From contig NC_090448.1 in assembly GCF_031143425.1 (NCBI RefSeq), forward strand, positions 329,604,177 to 329,668,176: a stretch of 64,000 nucleotides of DNA, written 5' to 3'. The notes under the pieces were generated by a model. The model worked only from the letters and a program-made list of their open reading frames with translations, was not told the origin of the DNA and made no database searches. Positions 10,340 through 24,400 of this stretch are shown piece by piece. A program made the translations under genes and the position numbers. This DNA comes from Pleurodeles waltl. Lineage: Eukaryota > Chordata > Amphibia > Caudata > Salamandridae. The first letter of the stretch is position 1. Each line of letters begins with the position of its first letter.

Positions 10340-11464
10340 GCTCCAAAGTGGCTTGATTCAGTAATGAGTATGAGGAGGATGATTTCTCTGCTTTCACTGA
10401 AGGTTTTTTTTTTTTTTTTTAAACCCACGAGAGACAACAACCTCGATAAAGTGGCCTGTGCGGGTGGGATGAGGCTTCATAAAGAGGGTCAAAGAGAGAC
10501 AACTGCCTAAAGGCCAAAACTGTGGAATATGACAATAGACTTTCTTAGAGCTATGCATGGACTCGAGTATCTCGGTGAAATGCCACAGAACTTCTCTTCG
10601 GTCTGTCATTTTCAGAAGGGAGCATGCATACTTTAGACATTGGTGTTCACTGGACTCTCCTCACAGCAGGCATTGTCTGTTGCCCCTGGACACTCATGAA
10701 CCCCAGAAAACTCACTGAAATGCCAAGCACCTACTCTTTAGGCATCAATTCCAAGTTTGTGGCAAGCAGCCATTAGTTACTCTTCAGGGGTGAGGTAAGT
10801 ATAGAGCCATTGAGTCATAGTGGTGTGATAACTTTAGTAAACCATAAGCCAGCTTTTCATTTTAAGATCCAGTTGTGTAATAAAATCAATGAAGCCTTGC
10901 AGTAAGTTACTTTTACTTTTCAACCCAAATAACTGCTCAGGCAGTCTACTCCCCTGGGGTTCCAGCAGGACACACTTTTTTCAAGAGAGTAATTTATGAA
11001 ACAGCAACTCAATTTTTTACAGCAACAATAACACATGTTTTTAACATATTAGAAACAGCATTCTGTCATTACAGCAAAACTCCAAAATGACGGATGTTTG
11101 CCTGGCAAACTTTAATCTCAAGTTTCGATGACAACAACACTCAGATTCATTTCTAACTAGACAATAACTTAAACAGCAAGATCACATCCCCCATTGAAAG
11201 AGGGTTTCCCTGGCATGGACGGTACCAACACTGAGGACATCATTATTTGAGAAACAGAGAATTTTGCACTACCATTTGGCTAGTTTTGAGATCTTAGGAT
11301 CCCCCCCTTGTGCTACTCTACAAACTAGGAACCTGGATTACTTGGATGTGAAAATGTTGTTTGCCCAATAAGTCAATAGAGTGGTCAAAGGGATCAATCT
11401 CCATATATCTATTCTCCCACTTCTCCTAAACAATTAATTGGTGGAACTGAGTAGCGTTCTCATA
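10340..11464. other. No gene; poly(T) and unassigned DNA
   Basis: A T-run of about 18 at 10403-10420 could be the tail of an inverted retroposon. The rest shows no coding or repeat structure I can name. Confidence 0.3.
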
Positions 11465-11469
11465 TGTTC

Positions 11470-11880
11470 TGTCTGAACTATTGCAACATCATCTGCTCTG
11501 GCCTCCCTATAGTGCTTTCTGCCCAGCAGCAACCTCTGCAAAATCAGGCAGACAGAATGTGCCTGCGCAGGAATATGTAAGATCATGTCCAGCTCTAAAA
11601 GTTCTAAACTGGTTAGTACTTGAAGCTAGGATTAAATTCAAAGATCTCTGTGCCATCCACAAAGCCTTGCGGGGGTAGGGGGGTGGGAGACGGTCCAAAA
11701 TACCTGATGCAATTACCTCTGGGCTACATCCCAGGCAGAAACCTTTGCCCATCAACTGCAATCTTGATCCAGCAACATTTGCTCAAACAGACAAGACATG
11801 GAGGCATATCGCAAGGATTACATAACCTACCCCTTTCGTGAGATCCAAATTCAACCACTTGTACTTCCTGGAACGTCTTG
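11470..11880 (+). mobile_element. LINE fragment, L2/CR1-like (3' end of ORF2)
   Basis: The plus strand, with stops and frame shifts, reads NYCNIICSGLP, a short gap, then LKLGLNSKISVPSTKPCGG and YLMQLPLGYIPGRNLCPSTA. This matches the order of the C-terminal part of L2/CR1-type LINE proteins (DYCN...GLP, then ...ARI.FK.L...HKAL.G, then PSRNLRSS). 5' truncated and non-functional. Confidence 0.7.
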
Positions 11881-12186
11881 AAAAATAGTATGAATTGTTC
11901 GGTTTCCGAGGCTTTTCAGTCAGTGAGCACAAATCATGAGCTATGGTAACATGCTGGTCTGGTTGGAGCATTTCCACCTACTTATTTTTCTTCATTGTGA
12001 GTACGAGTGATCAAGGTTTACCCAATAATGGCCATGGCCTTGAAGCCACAATAACCAAAGCAAGGGTTGGATTGACTCAAATCCAGAGTTTTGCTTCCAA
12101 AAGGATGCATGCCAAGTTAGTTTCTTAATTTTAGTGTCCTGATGCATACTATTTATGGGGAGTGCACATTTTCTGCAGTTTGTTTT

Positions 12187-15086
12187 TGAAGGAGGCTGGC
12201 CTGGTTTGTAGTGGGTACCTTGGGTACTTACACGAGGTCCAATTATTCCTTATTAGTGAAGTAGTAGTGTTCTGGCAGCTTAGACTGATAGAGGTAGCTA
12301 TAGCAGAGCAGCTTAGGCTGAACTAGAAGACATGCAAAGCTCATGCAATACCACTTATAGCTACACAATACTTATACACAAGTAAAGACAATACACCGTG
12401 TTAACAAAAATAAAGGTATTTATTTGGGTGACACAGTACGAAAAATATCTTAGAGACAATCTTTCTGGAGGTAAGTATTATACACAATATATACACTAGA
12501 CACCAAAATTGGGCAAGTAATTAGACATAGGATAGTGCAAACAATAGGAAATGCAATGGGAGGAAATGGGTCTAGGGGCAACACAAACCATATACTAAGA
12601 AAGTGGAATGCGAATCCCGAATTCCCCCCTAGACAAGTGTAGTGTGTGCAGAATTGCTGGGAGAGTAAGAATACAGTAAAGGTAAGTAAATTACCCCACC
12701 CCAGAGCCCAGAAAAGCAGGAGTAAAGTACTGCAAATTTCCTTAGGACACACTACACCTCGTGATTGGAATTATTGCAATAACCAACCAAGTCTGCAAAC
12801 AACAAATGGTGGATTCCTGGACCTGAAGGCCTGCAAAAGAAGTAGACCAAGTCCAGAAGTCAAAAGATGTTCCAGGAAGAACAGGAGCCCCTGCCAACCC
12901 AGAAGAGATTGCATAAGAGGAGTCCACGGTTGGACGAAGATTGCAGAAATGCACCCAAGGAAGATGCCAGCAGGTTCCTGCGTGATGCAAACGATGTCCC
13001 ACGTCATGAAGTTGGATGCAGGCGAGTTTTGGCGCTGGATTCCTCCAACAAGCCTCGGTTCCGGCATAGTCCCGTTTTGCATCAACTAGGTGCTATCTGG
13101 ACCCAGGAGGGACCTGGGGGCCTCAACTCTATGTGAGGAGGAGGAGGGGGCTCTTAGCACTTCAGAGAGCCCTCAGAGCACCAGATAGCACCCATGGGAG
13201 GCCCAGGACACAGGGTCAAATGAGGTGCAAAATGCGGTTGGTGCAGCACTACACAGGAAGGTTCCACACCGCTGGAGAACACCTCAGCCAGTTGAGCGTC
13301 GCAGGATAGAGTGCTGGGGACCTGTGCCAGGCTGTGCACAAAGGAATTTTGCAGATAGTGCACAGAGGCCTCAGGAGGTGAAGAAGACACAGTGCATAGG
13401 GATACTGTTGTTCTGGAGGAAGGCAAGGTCTTACCTCCTCCAAATTGCGACAGCAGGACAGCCTGTGTCGATGGGGTCCACCCTCTGTGTTCCAAGGAGC
13501 ACGCTCGTCGCTGTGAGAGGAGTCCAGGAGAACCGGTTGTCAACTTAGAAGGTGCCTGCAGGGGAGTGACTCAGTCACCCCACAGGAGATTTCTTCGGTC
13601 CTTCTGGTGCAGGGTGAAGACAAGGAGTCCTCAGAGCATACACAACGTGGAAACTATTGCAGTTGCTGGCTGGAGCTGGAGTTGCAGAAGAAAAGTATCC
13701 ATTATGTTTACTTTGTTGCTGTTACAGCAGTTCCTAGAGCAGACTGCGGTTAATCAGAGGTCAGAGGATTCCTGCTGGAAACATGCAAGTAGAATATGAA
13801 GAGAACCCACAGGAGAAACCCTAAATAACCCTGAGAGGGGGATTGGCTACCTTATCAGGTAAGGACCTATCAGGGGTGGGGTGGCCTCTGATGTCACCTG
13901 CTGGTACTGGCCACTCAGAGCCCTCCAGAGTGCCCCCACACCTTGCAAAGCGAGATGGCTAAAGTCTGGGACACACTGGAGGAGCTCTGGGCACCACCCT
14001 TAGGGTGGTGATGGACAGGGGAGTGTCACTCCCCTTTCCTTTGTCCAGTTTCGAGCCAGAGCAGAGGACAAGGGGTCCTTGAACCGGTGTAGACTGGCTT
14101 ATGCAAGGAGGGCACCATCTGTGCCCTTCAAAGCATTTCCAGGGGCTGGGGGAGGCTACCCCTCCCCAGCCTGTAACACCTATTTCCAAAGGGAGAGGGT
14201 GTAATACCCTGCTCTCAAAGGAAATGTTTTGTTCTGCCTTCCTGGGACTGAGCTGCTCAGACCCAGGAGGGCAGAACCCTGGCTGTAGCTGCAGTGCAAG
14301 CCTCAGAGGGCTGGTTTGGCAGTACTGGTGGTCCATAGTAGAGCCTCCAAGATGCATGGAATTGGCTCCCCAATACCAGATTTGGAATGGGGGGGGACAA
14401 TTCCATGATTTTAGACACCTTACACGGCCATATTCGGAGTTACCATTGTGAAGCTACATATAGGTATTAACCTATATGTAGTGCATGCGTGTGATGGCGT
14501 CCCCGCATTCGCAAAGTCCTGGTAAATGGCCCTCAACTATGTGGGGTCACCTTTGCTAGTGCAAGGGTGCCCTCACACTTAGTAACTTTGTACCAAACCT
14601 TCAGCAAGTGAAGGTTAGACATATAGGTGACTTATAAGTTACTTAAGTGCAGTGAAATAGGCTGTGAAATAACGTGTGTACTATTTCACGCAATGGCAGG
14701 TCTGTGGAAGGGTTTGCCGGAGCTCCTTAGGGTGGCAAAAGAAATGCTGCAGCCCATAAGGCTCTCCTGGAACCCCAATGCCCTGGGTACTTAGGTACCA
14801 TATACTAGGGACGAATAAGGGGGGTGGGCCCAGTGTGCCAATTGAAATCGGTAAATGAAGTCACTAGCCTATAGTGACAAATGTAAAAGCAGAGAGAGCA
14901 TAAGCACTGAGGTTCTGATTAGCAGAGCCTTAGTGACAGTTAAGCACTATACAGACACACACAATAGGCCATAAACTATGAGCACTGGGGTCCTGACCTG
15001 CAGGTACCCAGTGAGACAGGCAAAAACATACTGACATACAGGTAAAAATGGGCGTAACATGCCAAGAAAGATGGTACTTTCCTACA
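12187..15086 (-). mobile_element. Probable giant solo LTR (~2.9 kb)
   Basis: On the minus strand the unit begins TGTAGGAAAGTACC at 15086 and ends CCTCCTTCA at 12187, giving TG...CA ends and a short imperfect inverted repeat. The flanking pentamers GTTTT (12182-12186) and GTTCT (15087-15091) differ at one base, fitting a 5-bp target-site duplication. An AATAAA signal sits about 235 bases before the minus-strand end. No gag or pol is present, and the open frames inside do not look like protein genes. Length is far above a usual LTR. Alternatives are a non-autonomous element or an LTR with an insertion. I recognise the sequence as resembling an abundant newt repeat, but this is recollection, not a search. 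Confidence 0.55.
12419..12424 (-). terminator. Candidate polyadenylation signal of the LTR-like unit
   Basis: AATAAA on the minus strand, followed by ACCTTTATTTTTG. Its position near the 3' end of the LTR-like unit fits an R/U5 junction. Confidence 0.4.
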
Positions 15087-18000
15087 GTTCTTTATTGTTT
15101 TTTTTTTTTTTTAGGGGAAAGATGTGATGTCGTGCATCTTTCTGTATAACAATACAATGTTGGTGAGGTTAGTAAAACTGACAAATGGGCGAGGATAGAG
15201 TGGATGAAGAGTGAGTTTGTCAGTAAGTTCAAAATAGGACTGTGTGGTGGTTTTATCTGTATGCAATAGTTACTTATACATTTGGATCACCAAGTCTGCT
15301 ACATCAAAGTGTTGTCACTCCAAATGCCAAACACATGACGGTGCAGTATGTAATGAAATAATACAATACCGTTTGCATCATTACTTGGCTGTGTCATGAT
15401 GGACTGAGTATACCAGTAAGGAGAGAGATTTTGCTAGATATGCGAGTCATCACCTTTCTATATGTTGGATAACGCTAACATACATTACAGTCCTTGATGG
15501 GTTTTCACATAGTCCGTATTTGTGTGCTAGATGGATTTTTTTAAACGTCAAGTTTATTAAGTTTTATCAACGTATTCATTACACTGGTTAGTACATGTTA
15601 CCATCCCTCCTTCATTTTGCCGTGGACTGGACTGCTGTGTCCACAAAACGCTGCGTTGTGCGCTAAATGGATATGCTTTAATTAATTAGTACAAGTGTGC
15701 TAAACCCATATTTTTGGTCTCAATTAAACAGAGTTTCTCGCTTTGCACGTTAAACGAATATTTGCGTATCCTAGACTGTCATATTTTCTGCTTCCCAGGT
15801 TGTGTTAGCTAGGGAAGGATTTTCTAATGTCTGCGACGTTCACCATAACTAAATATTGCTTGGAGGTTAGTTCTGGGCTGGCGGAATTAAAAAGATACAA
15901 GGACTATGGGTTAATTGCGTGAAAGGTGCTGTCTTTCCATCGACTCGTTAAGGATAAATGGTTATATCACATGCAGGCACAATTGAAACTGACTGGATTT
16001 GCCTGGTTCGAAGCACCTCTATTATGCAGAGAGTACAGATCGGTGGAAAGGATGAGAAACACCTGTTTTTCTTATTCTCCTGATAACTAACTTTGGGTGC
16101 TTGGGATATCTACCCGGTGTACCCCTTCAAAGGGAATGGGGTTCTTACGACAACTGGACTCTGTTACCTCATTATGACTGCCCTAGTGATTTCAATTTGT
16201 TGTTTTGCATTTCGGAAATATCTATAATGCAGTGAGTCCCCGCCCCCCAACTCCTCTCAGTGCAGAAATACCAGCAAATCCCAAATGAGAAAGGCCGGAA
16301 GGAGGTGTAACATGCAGTGTCAGGGTTTGTACACAGTTTGTCTCTTTCTTCTGACCTCCGCATTGATTGTAAATCCGATTTGGGTGCAAATTCAGATATT
16401 CATCCAAGTGGAAATAAGTATGTATGTCTTACTTGAAAACAAGAAGAATGATAAAATCATGGGAAAGGAGAGATGGATCCAAGGATATAAAGTACAAGTA
16501 AAGCACAAAAGCAATGGAAACATCTTTACTATGACAAAATCTTTTATTTTTCTTCATGATGTTACAAATTATTCAATACAAAAAGATGAAGCTCTGAAAT
16601 AGCTCAATGCGATCACAGTGTGTATCCCTCTACAAAGAGACATCTCTAGTACATGGAAAGTTAGAAGTAACCCTGCAGAGTAATGGCTCAGTAAGAACCT
16701 TTGGTCTCTAAAGTGTTGCAGGTATTGAACGTTTTTGCGTAATAAATCATATTCCATTGCGTGTTAAGCCGCTGCTTTGGTTGGACCCCTGAGCTGTCCT
16801 TCGGCTTGGTCATCTATGACTAGTGAGTTTATTGGTATTGCATCAGGTCACGGGCCACAGTCCTTTCTCAATCATTATTCCAGTTTCTCTGGGCATTTGG
16901 TTATGAGCTAATACCCGAATTGCTAATTTCTTGCCTTCTTTACTTTTAGGGTCCATGTTGCTCACCACTTCTGTAACCAACTGTTCATATTCTAATTTCT
17001 AAGAGCTTTGCACTTGCAAAACGAAGTATGAAATGGGAACGTACTGTTGCCACCCCACAAAACCAATACAGCAAACAGTGGCCCTAAATATGTTCCAAAT
17101 ACAGACTGAACAACTCTTTGCAAAAACATTAAAAGGGCGATTTTCACGGTGCTTACCAATTCATTAAAATGTTAGCAAGGCCACAGAGAACAGCACATTT
17201 ATTACATTGAATAAACACACCCTGTTGCCCTTGGCCACCATATACATGAAAGAAACAGGTCATTGACAGGACACGGCCTGCTTGGCAGTGGAAGTCCAAG
17301 TCCAGCTATACAGGAAAGTCAAAAAGTACGTTTTCAAGGTGGCTATCACGAGAGAGAAGGAGAAAGAGGAGGAGAGCGAGAGAAAAACAACTTCTATGGG
17401 GATTACATTACTCATGCCTTTTGGTCTTCTCCCATTTGCCTATAGCAACAGGCAAATGTGGAAAAGCTTCTCTAAAAGGAACCCTCTAGTTACAAAATGA
17501 TTTGAAAGCATTTTAAAGCCATCCATGATCAAGTATCTCCCTGCACCTGAGCACTTTCTCTTATGCAATCATCCGCAATAGCCACACTCAGCTCATGTGT
17601 TTTTGTAACATGTAATGGTGTTGCACAGTTCTTAATTGAGGCAATGGTGTGAAGTGTGTGTGTTTTTTGCAAGGGTGTAGCACACTTTTTTTTTTTAACT
17701 GAGGGGATGGCTGGGGTGTGTGTTTCGAAGAAAGGTGAGTATCCGAATCATGGAGAAAGTAATTGTGCCTTACTTAGTTGTCTTGGATTCCATCCTTGTG
17801 AACTGGATTAAAATATGTAAACATCTCCTAGTGGCTAGGATGGAAAGAAAGTGTACACCCGTCCAGTCTTCACGCAAGCAAGATACGTGGACAATCATGG
17901 CAGTAAGCTGCAGTTTTGCTGGATTAAGCATCTGATGAACCGTGTTTTTACAAAGTGTGCGAGTAGCCCACGCTACAGCATTGGAAAGGTCTTCAATTGT

Positions 18001-21000
18001 AGGTTTTGGAAGAACACATTCACAATCTTTGCTCTGATGTAATGAGCATGAATTCTTTGAGGTACTGGAACTCTTCTTATCTAAAATAACTTTGTAACTC
18101 GGGCAACTATCATACCTTTTAGACTGTGAGAAGACTACAGTAGCATCCCAAAACAATTCCAGAAATTATTAAATGGACACAAAAATCAGTTTGGTATGGC
18201 AAAGGTAACTTAGATCAGTCCAGTAAATGTTGGGGAAAGCATAAATATACTTTCCCAACCAGTCCATGAAGAGAGCATTCCACAGGGATCTATTTCTTGC
18301 TACCAGTCAGAAAGCAAACGCCATACCCTGTGAGTTAGTCTATGTAGTATAGTGTACAGGTCAATTTTCAGGAATCCCAACTGCTGAAAATATCAGCAAA
18401 ACACGGCAGCAGTTGTGTCTCTAGGGCATTCCCTTCGATTAGAAGAAAGGAGGATGGAGGATTTGAGATCTGGAAATATGGCTTTAAACTCCATGTGGCA
18501 AATGTTAAAGGTTCTTCCCTAGAAGCCCAGAGCTTTAGTAGTATATCCCTCATGCATACTTCAATATGTTTGTATTCATCTAAGTTTCAGGATCTGCAGG
18601 ATCATAGAAAGAGTCATTTAAAGGGCTATAACGCTGAGTTCACACAAGCAGTCTCTCCAGTACTTTACACGGGATTGTGACCGTTTTTGACTGTGACTTT
18701 CAAACCTCTTTCCAGTCAAGAGACAGATGTCAAAACGTTCTCATCTGCAATCTTGCCAAAAAGAAAAAAACCTGGACATCAGAGGTCATCAGAAGCAGAA
18801 GTCTTTAGAACTACAACAAGCAAGCTAAATGGACAAGTGGTAAGGTCCTGCATCATATGCCCCTAAACCAGAACAGTTTCGGAATGTAGTTTCTGAAGGA
18901 AAATATCAGTCGCGCAGAAATGTCTAGAACTCCTTCAAAAAACAACTGAAGCAGATTGGACTTTTCATTTATACAAAAGTTAAAACTGCAGAATTGTGCA
19001 GTGGGTTGCACACTAGACAAAGGAGACTCAGCTTTATTCAAACATTTGTCTAAAAAGGGAAACACGAGAAATCCCTGAATATGAAGATGGATTTCCACTC
19101 AACTAAAATACCTCTGATGAAGACTCCAGGTGCAGAATTTAGTCTAAAGGGTATCTATTTGTAGCGTAAGCGCTGTCTTCAGGTGACAACTGTTCAGTAC
19201 TGGCGATGTTCTTCCATCACTAGTATATGAAAGCAGTTACCTTTAAGATTCTCAGATGTCATTTAGGCACATGTCAGCATGACATCCACAGTTTGATCTA
19301 AAGTCACAATGTTAAAGGACTCCACTAGAAGAAAGTGTTTTGGGTTGTAAAGATCAAAAATTGACCTGATGCCCAGTGAAATGAACTCCCAGACATTTCT
19401 GGTTCTGTAAACCTAGCTTCTTAGAATACGGCATATTTGATGTTCATCCAGGCTTTCGGTGTAGGGTTCTAATATTTTGTCAGACCGGATGAAGGGACTT
19501 GAAGAATTTCACAGTACACCCCTCTTTGGCAATGTAGAATACCCACAGCTCTTGAGTTTTAGGGGCAGACTTGAGGAAAAGGGACAATCTCTCTTAACAT
19601 GGATCGGCACCCCTAAATTCTCAGAGTAGTATTGCATTTCCAGGGGGTAGTGCACGTGACACTTTGGAATCCTAAATTGGGATTGCAGAGGATTGGAAGC
19701 ATTTTTTTTAAATCATCTGCAAATTGTATTGTTTCCAGTTGTTATCTTGAAGTAAAATGTGTTAAAGGCTAGAGAACGTGTCATCTGCTTTTCATTTTGA
19801 GAACTGTCACAGCATCACTGAAGAATTTTGATGTTACAACCCCGCTCTAAAATTCTGCAAGACCTCAACTGTAGACAAAGTGCTCAAAATGTACTTTCAA
19901 AAGGCAAAATCCAATGTTTTCTCCTTAAAGCCCACGTGAAATGAAGTTCACTGCTACTCTGAGGCCTCATTCATGCAGAATTGATATTTCATTGGTGTGT
20001 GCCTGGTCCTTCATTAAAGCGAGTTTCAGGCTGCAGCTTTTCCAACTAATAGCTAAAGAGGAATTCCTTTGCTATCTATGGGGGAGAATTTCTGCAGACG
20101 TCTCTAAACTGTTCCAATTGTGCAGTTTGCAACATGCCACAATTAATATTTCACTGATCCATCTGCCTTAAGGAAATAATGATATTATCAAGACTATGTC
20201 ACTTGGGATTTTCTGATATAATTACATTTTAAATAACAAAAGTGCAGGAGGGCGAGATAGCATTTCCTCTTCCGCAATCCATGGTAACATACACATACCA
20301 CATCAGTGTCTTATAATTAGCATCCCAATTTTGGGAAATATATTGTTCAGAATGACTACGATTCCAAGTCAGCATAAGGAACAAACAACCAAGATATCAT
20401 GCTTCATGAAAGTTTCATTGCTGTAGAGGAAGAAGGCTTGAGGGAATGCCTGTTGTGTCAAATTTACAAAGAGGATTAGAATCCTAAGGTAGGATAAAAT
20501 ATAGAGTGGGTCTTATGCATCTTTTCTTTCTTTGGACATAAATAATGAGAGGGCAAACCAGTACTGGCCACAGGATCAGGCTTTGGCAATGGTTTAACTT
20601 TGGAAGCATTTGGAACAGGTTCAGATCTTAGTTGATGAATATTTTCTGAGTAGCCAAGTTATGCGCAATGTGGTTTGATATACGAGTTCGTAACTGCATC
20701 AATGGCACTGCTTACCAGTTCTGCACATGAACATCAGCATGCACATGAACAGATGGGGAGGGTCTCCTTTTCCCTCAGAATATATTGTAGAGAAAAATAG
20801 ATCTTTAGCTATGACAGCTGGAATTGGAATTAAAAAAGGCAATGAAGAACACAAGTTCACTGTATTGTAATTGTATGTTAAAGAGCGCAAGTCTGGACAC
20901 CTGGCCGTTAGTGAAGGATACTGTTAGGCACTAATAAAGTTAGGAGGAAAATGAGGAGTCTTTTTGAGATTCTGGCTGAAATTAGAAAAGTACAAATTGT

Positions 21001-21289
21001 CCAGTGAAAATGAAGGGACTGGGATTCTAACCTCCCTCACAGGAATGGCAAAACAAACCCTGAATGGCTCAAAGAAAGAAACTCAGAAGCATTTTTGTCA
21101 ACATCCCAAATTTGCCAAAATTGGGAAGGTTGGCTATCAAACAACAGTAGAACATTTAGAACGGTGGTATTGAATCTTTGGTACTCCAAGTCTCTCTCTG
21201 GTGCTGATGTGGATACTGGTAACAATTTGTTTATTTTGTCCTCACCTTCATGTGCCTAGAGATGGACAACAAAAGAAAGGTCTGAACCA
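15087..21289. other. Long unassigned intergenic stretch
   Basis: Poly(T) at 15097-15112, otherwise AT-rich DNA. Many short frames occur (for example 17770-18156 minus), none with recognisable motifs, exon-like boundaries or biased composition. No LINE, LTR or hairpin structure was recognised. Confidence 0.35.
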
Positions 21290-21440
21290 TTTTGAGTACC
21301 ACACCGCCTTGAGATACATCTTAAATAGATCAGGAGTGGCTGAAGACCTGGCTCTTTGAATTACGCTGAGAGGACACTCACCTATGCCTCTGTTTAAGGG
21401 CCTGGATACCCTCATGGGTGATTAGTGTACTATACAAATA
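21290..21440 (+). mobile_element. L2-like LINE 3' tail
   Basis: Contains GTGGCTGAAGACCTGGCTCT, then a stretch leading to GCCTGGATACCCTC, GGGTGATTAGTGTACTATA and CAAATAGACATAAC. This combination (a KTWLF-coding end, then a GCGCCTTGAGATACC/GTGATTAGTGCGCTATA-type 3' UTR) is the characteristic end of vertebrate L2-type elements. The rest of the element is missing. Confidence 0.6.
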
Positions 21441-24262
21441 GACATAACATAGACCTTATTTTGGAATGCTGAACACAGCCACACCAATCACACAAACATG
21501 GAAATTGGTTCAACCTGAAGAATTTTCCCCAAACGCCTATCAACTTGTTTGGGGGATTCGACTCTAGAAGACTGATCTACCCCAAAATGTTCAGATTCTC
21601 CTTGAGGAGGTTTCACACCAGAATTACTCCTGCGTGCTGGTGCAACAACTTGCATCCCATGAGGATGCCCGGGTTTACCTGCCTCTACACCATCAGGAGA
21701 AAATGGATAGAAACCCACCAGATGATTTCAAAAATATGAAATGCAGGTATTGTGTAATTAGTGGCTAAAAATGACTGCTGCGTACTTGGCACTGCTGGAA
21801 GCTCGCCATAATGCCATGGCTACAGAGTGGGGGGCATCTTGGTATCTCATTAGAATCAATAACTTGAAGAACTAGCCTGTTGTGGAAAAGCCAGACAATC
21901 AAAGCAGTTGATGTCACCCAAAAACGCAAATGGACCGACAAAGCAAAATCCTACATTTTATCTGCAGGATGAAAAAATAGCAAATAGGTGTTATGTTTGG
22001 TGACACACGATATTGATGCTTTCAAGCCACTATGGCTTCTGGTGAACGAAGGGCTTCAAAATTCTCTGAAAAAGACCACCTTTCTTTTAGGATGCTCTTC
22101 CTGTCCGCCACGACAGGCAATTCCTAACAAGCTGAGAAGGAGGGAGAGCAGGTAGGCAAAGCAGGGCGAGAGAGGCTGAGGTAAAGGAAATGAGAAATGC
22201 AATAGGAGGGTCGGCAGTCTTGGGGAGGCAGTTCAGAAATAAGTGAGAAAGTGGGACGTGGAAATAAAAATGATAAGTTCAAAAACTAAATTCTCCATGA
22301 AGAGATTATCCACAAGACAGAACAAGCATATTCATGAGTAATTTAGCATAAGAATGAAGCCCCCGTTCTAGGCAACGTAGTGCAGCTGTTTTTATAATTC
22401 AAGCTTGTGACTGAATGATTACCCTATAAAGGAAACAGATTACATTCCAGACTAAAGCATTCATGCTTCAAACCATACAATGGTTGGGCTGGTTACAGGT
22501 CAACCAGACTGATTCTTTAACAAATGCAATTTCACAGAAACGATTAGTATTCTATTAGTGATGATGTACCAAATTTATAAGACTGTAGTATTAAAACAGT
22601 AAAATATATTTCCATTAAATGCTACTACACTATACTCAAAATAAAATATTACATCGTTGGCAATATTTACTACACACACATTTTAACTGCTTTAAAAAGA
22701 AACAAAATCGGCATTCTTATTCTAGCTTGACAAAGTGAACCACAGGGCTCTCTAAAGAGTGAATGTGTGAGAAATTAAAGTGGAAGGATTGTCCTTTTCA
22801 TGAATTATGGGATCTATTTTGGATCAAACTCCCATATCGATTCACTTAATCGATACCATTCACTGGACCAAAATAACTTTATTAACTTCAAAAGGAGGTA
22901 AAAAGCTTCCCCCTTTGTAGTAATCACCCTACTGAAACAATAACAGTGCTAACCACTAATCATGAACATAGTGCTAGAGCCCCCAGCGTGTTCATTTTTT
23001 ACACAGTAACTAAAGAAAAAAAACATGGGTTTGCGGCTTCCCATTAAGGATTCTAGGGGCTGCCCGAAATAATATGCCATGAAATGGGTGGACTGGCTGG
23101 ACCATAGGGGTATTGCTGTTGGGGCGGTGGGATATCTGGATTTTTGGGACAGCAAGATCTTCCTAATTGCTGGTAATATTATACACATTTTATGAGGTTT
23201 CAATGGTGTATTGCTGATGTACACTTGATTCAAAGGGTCTTATATTTTGTTGATGGCAGGAGGTGGGGAGTAGATTCTGGGGACTGCTTTTTGTATGTAA
23301 AGGCCTCAACAGGGCTGTAACCATGGATCTAGAATGAAGTCTCTTGTCTGCTAATTTGCACTGGTAAAACACCTTCCTTGCCATTGGGTAAGCAATAACA
23401 TTTCTTGTGGTTGAGAGGAGAGTAAGTTAATATTTCTTAAAAATTAACCCAACTTTGCAAATTATAATTTTTCTTTAGAATAGGAGCATCCTGTCTCAAA
23501 TACATTTTGGTACGATTTCCTCCCCTGGTAATCGAAAGCAGAACTGAAACATCTAAACAGCTGAAGAATTAGGCCTTTCCTTTTGCTAAAGAAGCATCAA
23601 TCCACACAGACAGCTCATTGAGTTTCCATTACAGTGAAAGGTTGTCTTGATGGGAATTCTACTTTCATCCAAAAGCCTTTAGAAACTCTATGTTCCAAAT
23701 ATGACCTGCTCCAGGCAGTTAAGAAGTATTCTACTACTTAACAGTCAATGACAGCAAGGCTTTGGAAGGAGATGAGGATGACATTTTGATGCAAAAGCCA
23801 AATGCAGCTGGCATTATTAGAGAAGTTAAACCCAAAACTTGCAAAGCGCTTGGCATAACTAGACTGAATTGCTTTTCATGATGTAATTGGTCACATTCCC
23901 CTTTGAATTAGACATAACACTGGCTACATCCACAAGAGGTGTCTTAGGTGGACTAGGTTGTGAAACAGTGTATACTTCAGGTGTTTTAATGTCTTGGGGT
24001 TCTTCTCTGTGGGTTTGAGGGCCCTAAGATGGCTTCTGTAGAAGAACTTGGCTGTGGAGGACAAATTGTATTTGGCCATAACAAGTAAAGCGCCTGGCAT
24101 AACAGATATCACTGAAGTTTTAATGCTGCTTTTTGCCATGTGATAAATGGGAGTCAGAAGAACCTGGCCTTGGCTCTTCCTTATCCACCATCATTGGAGA
24201 AGTACAGGTATCACTGTGCCAGGAGGAACTGAGCTAAAAGACTGAACAAACTTTGAGACACT
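21441..24262. other. No feature seen
   Basis: AT-rich DNA with short chance frames. I looked for vertebrate exons on both strands and found none. Confidence 0.35.
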
Positions 24263-24400
24263 GGGATATATGGTAAGTGTTAGAGTCTGGGTACATGTAC
24301 ATTTGTTAAAAATACAGAAAGATCCTGTGATATATGGTAAGTGCTACAGCCTGGGTACATTGGGTACGTATACATTTGTTAAAAATACAGAAAGATCCTC
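24263..24400. repeat. Two-copy tandem duplication (~65-73 bp)
   Basis: The motif GATATATGGTAAGTG with a CTGGGTACAT core and ending TTAAAAATACAGAAAGATCC occurs twice, at 24263-24327 and 24328-24400. The second copy holds a small extra GTACATTGG-type duplication. Confidence 0.75.

Noticed and set aside
12646..14451. Several open frames of 100-147 codons on both strands
   Set aside because: All lie in the GC-richer interior of the LTR-like unit, overlap each other on both strands and show no gag/pol or other motif.
17770..18156. 128-codon minus-strand open frame
   Set aside because: No recognisable motif, domain or exon boundary, and neighbouring DNA looks the same outside the frame.
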